Below, piece after piece: positions 20,240 through 23,469 of a DNA stretch of 23,469 nucleotides; position 1 is the first letter of the stretch; every line of letters begins with the position of its first letter. Under the pieces are notes generated by a model, which did no database searches, was not told the origin of the DNA, and worked only from the letters and a program-made list of their open reading frames with translations. The position numbers and the translations under genes were made by a program. Source of the DNA: Isoetes engelmannii (taxonomy: Eukaryota > Streptophyta > Lycopodiopsida > Isoetales > Isoetaceae). Location of the stretch: contig JAANSK020248386.1 of NCBI GenBank assembly GCA_011763485.2, forward strand, positions 1 through 23,469. The letters are read 5' to 3'.

Positions 20240-20480
20240 ATTGCACTTAGGGCCGTCAATCTCTCAGCGCAAGACAGACAGGCACAATCGCTACTTGTGG
20301 GTACGCATGCAGCATGACAGTGGCAACCCCCTCTTTGTGGCGGCATGCTACTTAATCCACATGCCGGGAGCAACTTCTAAAACACTCATTTGGATGTGGA
20401 TAGGCTGGAGCCCTATGTCGATCTATATGATGACATACAAGAGCATAAGCAATTGGGTAGGGTCATGATACTTGGACGCA
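20240..20480 (+). mobile_element. LINE endonuclease fragment, plus strand
   Basis: Broken plus-strand reading gives HNRYLWVRMQ, then NPLFVAACY, then in another frame THLDVDRLEPYVDLYDDI and LGRVMILG followed by RTQT. This order fits the apurinic-type endonuclease of a non-L1 LINE clade common in non-flowering plants. There a strand of type R(H)-RY-W-R is followed by -ACCY- and by E-Y--LY-DI---K--G-V---GDFNART. The central D-F-N-A of the last motif is lost, and at least one frameshift occurs near 20370. The fragment may belong to the same clade as the RT remnant at 1480-3770 but is a separate piece. Confidence 0.6.
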
Positions 20481-20491
20481 CGCAAACCTCT

Positions 20492-20568
20492 GCGTACGCG
20501 AAGTACACTGTTCGCGCACGCGAACTCGTTTTCGTCGTGTGTGAAACTGAGATTTCGCGTATGCGAAA
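20492..20568. repeat. Cluster of three CpG-rich palindromes
   Basis: GCGTACGC (20492-20499) is a perfect palindrome. TTCGCGCACGCGAA (20511-20524) has 6-base perfect arms around CA. TTTCGCGTATGCGAAA (20553-20568) has 6-base perfect arms around GTAT. A looser TTTTCGTCGTGTGTGAAA lies between. All lie within 77 bases of otherwise AT-rich DNA, directly after the LINE endonuclease scrap. Function unknown. Confidence 0.8.
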
Positions 20569-20845
20569 ATCTCTCGACGTCGGAATTATTATTTTTTTTT
20601 GGCATTTTTTTTTACATATTATACTCCAAATTTATGTCGTATCAATCAAAACATACATAGTATAAAAGGTATGCAGTATCGAACCTATCCCTGCCCTCCC
20701 GTACACTTACATGTTTTCTGCGATTATTTCTTAGTGCACCCCTGGGGCCAGCATAGATGAATGCTATTACTGACATGATTTTGGTTTGATGTAGTTCCAT
20801 AATGGCATATTCCTTTTATCTGAAGCATGCTTTTATCAAGAAAAT

Positions 20846-20995
20846 GAGTCCTTTCATTGCACTGTGTTTAGCTTTAAGGTAAACAGGTTACAAATCATAA
20901 TTTTTGTCTCTTGCATTGGAGAGTCCTTTCATTGCACTGTGTTTAGCTTTAAGGTAAACAGGTTACAAATCATAATTTTTGTCTCTTGCATTGGA
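20846..20995. repeat. Perfect 75-bp tandem duplication
   Basis: Copies 20846-20920 and 20921-20995 are identical by eye over all 75 bases (starting GAGTCCTTTCATTGCACTG). The absence of differences implies a recent event. The length is a multiple of three, so the plus-strand open stretch across it stays open, but I see no gene there. Confidence 0.93.
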
Positions 20996-21065
20996 GGGAA
21001 AGCAACTCATTTTGCACAAAAAAGTAGAAAGGTGGCTGTTTTTTTCTATACATTTGCATTCAATT

Positions 21066-21790
21066 CTCCATAGTTAATCTTTGTTGAATTATTGCATTGG
21101 TTACATCAATAAGAAAGATGTAGCTACTAAATACAATATGAAACTATACAAAGTCTAGATCAACCCGAAAGGCTCCCATGTTGGAAGTGCCATAAAGGCT
21201 ATCAAACTACATCACCTAACGCAATGCGTAAATTTTATTTCACTTCTCCATAGTGCATTTGGGTTGAATTCTTGCGTTGATGGTTATGAGAAATAGCTGC
21301 TAAGTAATGCACTAGAGAACTACAAAGCTTAGCTCAACCAAATGACTTCCATATTGGAAGTGCCTAATGAACATTCCCTTCCATATTGGAAGTGCCTTAT
21401 GAACATTCCTTTGCACTGCCTAACTCAAGGTAATAATATTCTTCTCTTTGTGATTACATAGGTTGATGTTTGCCCCACATTGTATATTCCCCCTCCACGT
21501 TTAAGAAGGGTGGTTGTGACTATTGTCAACTAAAAAGCTCTTTATAATCACATAGGTAGATGTTTGCTCAACAATGTGTATTTGTTGCATACATTTGACA
21601 AAAATGATTGTGACCATATTGGAAGTGTCTTATGAACATTCCCTTGCTCTGTCTAACTCAAGGTAATAATATTCTTCTCTTTTTAATTACGTAGGTTAAT
21701 AGAAAGGTGGTTGTGACTATTGTCAACTAAAAAGCTCTTTCTAATCACATAGGTAGATGTTTGCTTAAAATTGTGTATTTGATGTATCTC
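21066..21790. repeat. Nested tandem duplications, 180-bp and 232-bp periods
   Basis: A diverged 180-bp unit starts with CTCCATAG at 21066 and again at 21246; both copies contain a TTGGAAGTGCC phrase later on. The phrase CCATATTGGAAGTG then recurs at 21381 and 21613 as the start of a 232-bp unit. That unit contains AACTCAAGGTAATAATATTC and TGTGACTATTGTCAACTAAA; the second copy is shorter by about 46 bases. A third TTCCATATTGGAAGTGCC lies near 21349, only 31 bases before the first of these. The whole is a small decayed satellite-like block with no coding content. Confidence 0.75.
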
Positions 21791-22371
21791 CCATCTCATC
21801 CACAACATATTTTTTGTAAATGAACAAGCACCATATTTAGTTAAACATCGTTATATTAACTCCAGTAAATGCTTTTGGTGCAAAACAAATGTCACGTTTC
21901 ATCGACATTGCTATGACATTGAATCTAATGATCGCCTCTTCCACATAGTTTTAAAAACAAATTATATCCATCAGCTATGGCTTCTTGTGGGTGTTAAAAC
22001 CCGTTATTCTAAGGGAAATTTATTAAAATGCCCCTATATTTTGCAAAAAATTACCAAAATGCCCTTCAACATTTTAGAAAATACGGTAATATAGTTTAGT
22101 AAGCAAAAAGTTGTATTCATGAAACCTGTAGATCATGATAAGACCTTTTCAACAAGATCAAATTCATCTAAATTGGAGTTGAAATTCACAAGTTATGCTC
22201 TTTGAGTTGTTTTTTGAAACACATATTCCAAACACTATGCAGACTGCAACCTCCGATTTAGATGATTCTACTGTAAGTGGATAGATCTCTCTCTTCTATA
22301 AGTTTTATAAAGACCACTATCTATTTTGATCATTCACAAAGAAGATATTACCATTTTAAACAAACACCCTA
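21791..22371. other. Intergenic, no gene seen
   Basis: AT-rich DNA without recognisable coding regions. At about 22030-22075 a phrase with AAAATGCCC(C/T)T occurs twice, of a kind often found in old plant repeats; it is not enough to name a family. Confidence 0.4.
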
Positions 22372-23469
22372 TTTTTTTTTGAAGAACTGATGTCGTTATA
22401 TTAAGAGAATAACAATAGTACAAGGTGAGTGAGGAGAAAAAGCAGTTGCCCCGAAGAGGCAGCGAAACCCCGCCACTCCATCATCCTCTCAACTACAACT
22501 ACACAAAGCATCCATCATCATCCACTATCCCCAGGAAGGTTCGCCAAATGGCGAATTTCCGCTCTGCCAACCCCGGAAACACCTGGAAACTCTGAAACAG
22601 CTTGTACCTCAGACCTGGAATCAAGGAGGCTGAAGGCTGCTGGACCCTTTGGAAAACCCACAGTCGCCTCCGCTTCCAGATCAGCCATACTAACCAGGCC
22701 ACACACAAATGCAAGGCTTGCTTCCTCGGAAGGGACCAGGCGCCTGGATACAAGTGCAGCAGCAACTGCTGGCTGGTCAGCCGAACTCGAAGCTGAGCCC
22801 AAACCCAGTCCCAAGCTGCCTGTAGGTGAGGGCAGAGGACGAGGAATTCGGGATGAAGACCACAACACGGGCACAGAGGGCTCACTGGCCGAGACCTGCT
22901 CACCCGGGCGTTCACCCGGATACACCGGTGCACCACCTGCCATAGGAGCACCCTGACCTTCGGGGGAGGGAGGGTATTCCATGTCCAAATCCAAATCGAG
23001 CGCCAGCGGGAGCCCGGAAACTGCAGAGGCCACTTGCCTGATGGAGGCAAAGTGTCATGAATGACCAACGTACGGTAGGGAGACCGCACAAAGCATGCAA
23101 CATCACATCAGGATGCACCTTCCAAATCTGCACCACCACGTCATCCTGAAGTAGTACAGGTAAGTGCAAAGGAATGCAACGGGCCAGCTGCTCCCATATA
23201 GTCTGGTCACTAGCTCTCAAACGAAACCGGGCTCGGAAGAATGCCCATGATGCAACCTGAGCTCCCCAATACCAGTCCTCCAGGGTGAGCACCCCAGGCC
23301 TGCATCCGGGCATGAACAGTGGCAGCCAAAGGCAGCTGTGCAGGAGGCAAAGGGACCCACAAGAAGGGCGCGGAGTGGTGAAACACCATGGTAGGATCCA
23401 ACTGGAACAGCACCCGCACGTGCTCCCACGCCCGCAACACCCCGGTAAGGAAGGGGGATGCATGCGGGA
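22372..23469 (-). mobile_element. Second copy of the L1-type LINE, 3' part, minus strand, cut by window end
   Basis: On the minus strand this sequence is collinear with the plus-strand LINE from about 18750 to its tail at 19880. The A tail appears as 9 T at 22372-22380, preceded (in element sense) by CAGTTCTTC as in the first copy. It covers the end of ORF2 with the zf-RVT region. Its longest open stretch, from 23089 to 22499 (196 codons), covers LVIHDTLPPSGKW, PPPKVRVLLWQVVHR, CPCCGLHPEF, VAWLVWLIWKRRRLWVF and FAIWRTFLGIVDDDGCFV. A one-base deletion relative to the other copy near 23085-23110 and another break near 23270-23310 mean it is also not intact. It is clearly better preserved and richer in CpG than the first copy. 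The 5' part lies outside the window. Confidence 0.9.

Larger units (their letters stand above)
19904..20240. other. Non-coding stretch between LINE and endonuclease scrap
   Basis: Contains a (CATTC)7 microsatellite at 19915-19949 and the right copy of the diverged duplicated segment at 19983-20076. No gene is seen. Confidence 0.5.

Noticed and set aside
22429-22956. 175-codon plus-strand open stretch
   Set aside because: Antisense to the end of LINE ORF2, low-complexity Ser/Pro/Arg composition and no domain; a shadow.
22518-23033. 171-codon minus-strand frame with acidic Leu/Asp repeats
   Set aside because: It overlaps the true zf-RVT frame of the second LINE copy and is a shadow frame in G+C-rich DNA.
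1-23469. CRISPR array, phage, toxin-antitoxin or biosynthetic cluster
   Set aside because: None of the needed repeats or genes is present; tandem repeats here have two to five copies without regular spacers, and the window is eukaryotic.

Overview
The window is nuclear DNA of a land plant. It is AT-rich and intron-containing, with one recognisable housekeeping gene among several generations of retroelement debris. The mix of an L1-type LINE with a DUF4283-like ORF1, a second and older LINE clade, and Copia remains suggests a repeat-rich genome. A fern or other non-flowering vascular plant is possible, but the sequence does not settle the clade.

Left part (about 1-6180): no intact gene. A decayed non-LTR retrotransposon reverse transcriptase lies on the minus strand at about 1480-3770. 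A possible second RT scrap lies at 3961-4176. Short tandem repeats occur at 4394-4498, 4568-4680 and 5442-5499.

Middle (6184-12784): the only gene that looks intact is D-aminoacyl-tRNA deacylase (DTD) on the minus strand. I assembled it from seven exons (ATG at 10343, TAG at 6184, 157 residues, all introns GT-AG). Its third intron carries a broken Copia fossil in antisense. Head-to-head with it, on the plus strand, is a decayed CPBP (CAAX-protease-like) intramembrane protease pseudogene at 11844-12784. It keeps its EExxxR motif but has several reading-frame breaks and a changed second-motif residue.

Right part (13879-23469): a complete but inactive L1-type LINE (13892-19890, poly(A) tail, 13-bp candidate target-site duplications with one mismatch) lies on the plus strand. 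Its 3' end faces that of a second, better-preserved copy of the same family at 22372-23469, which runs off the window on the minus strand. Between them are an endonuclease scrap of another LINE (about 20240-20480), a cluster of CpG-rich palindromes (20492-20568) and a block of nested tandem duplications (20846-21790).

I found no CRISPR, toxin, defence or other novel multi-gene system. The points most worth a second look are the DTD gene model with its very small exons and introns, the DTD/CPBP head-to-head pair, and the LINE's ORF structure: an ATGA stop-start overlap and a 60-residue duplicated module in ORF1.
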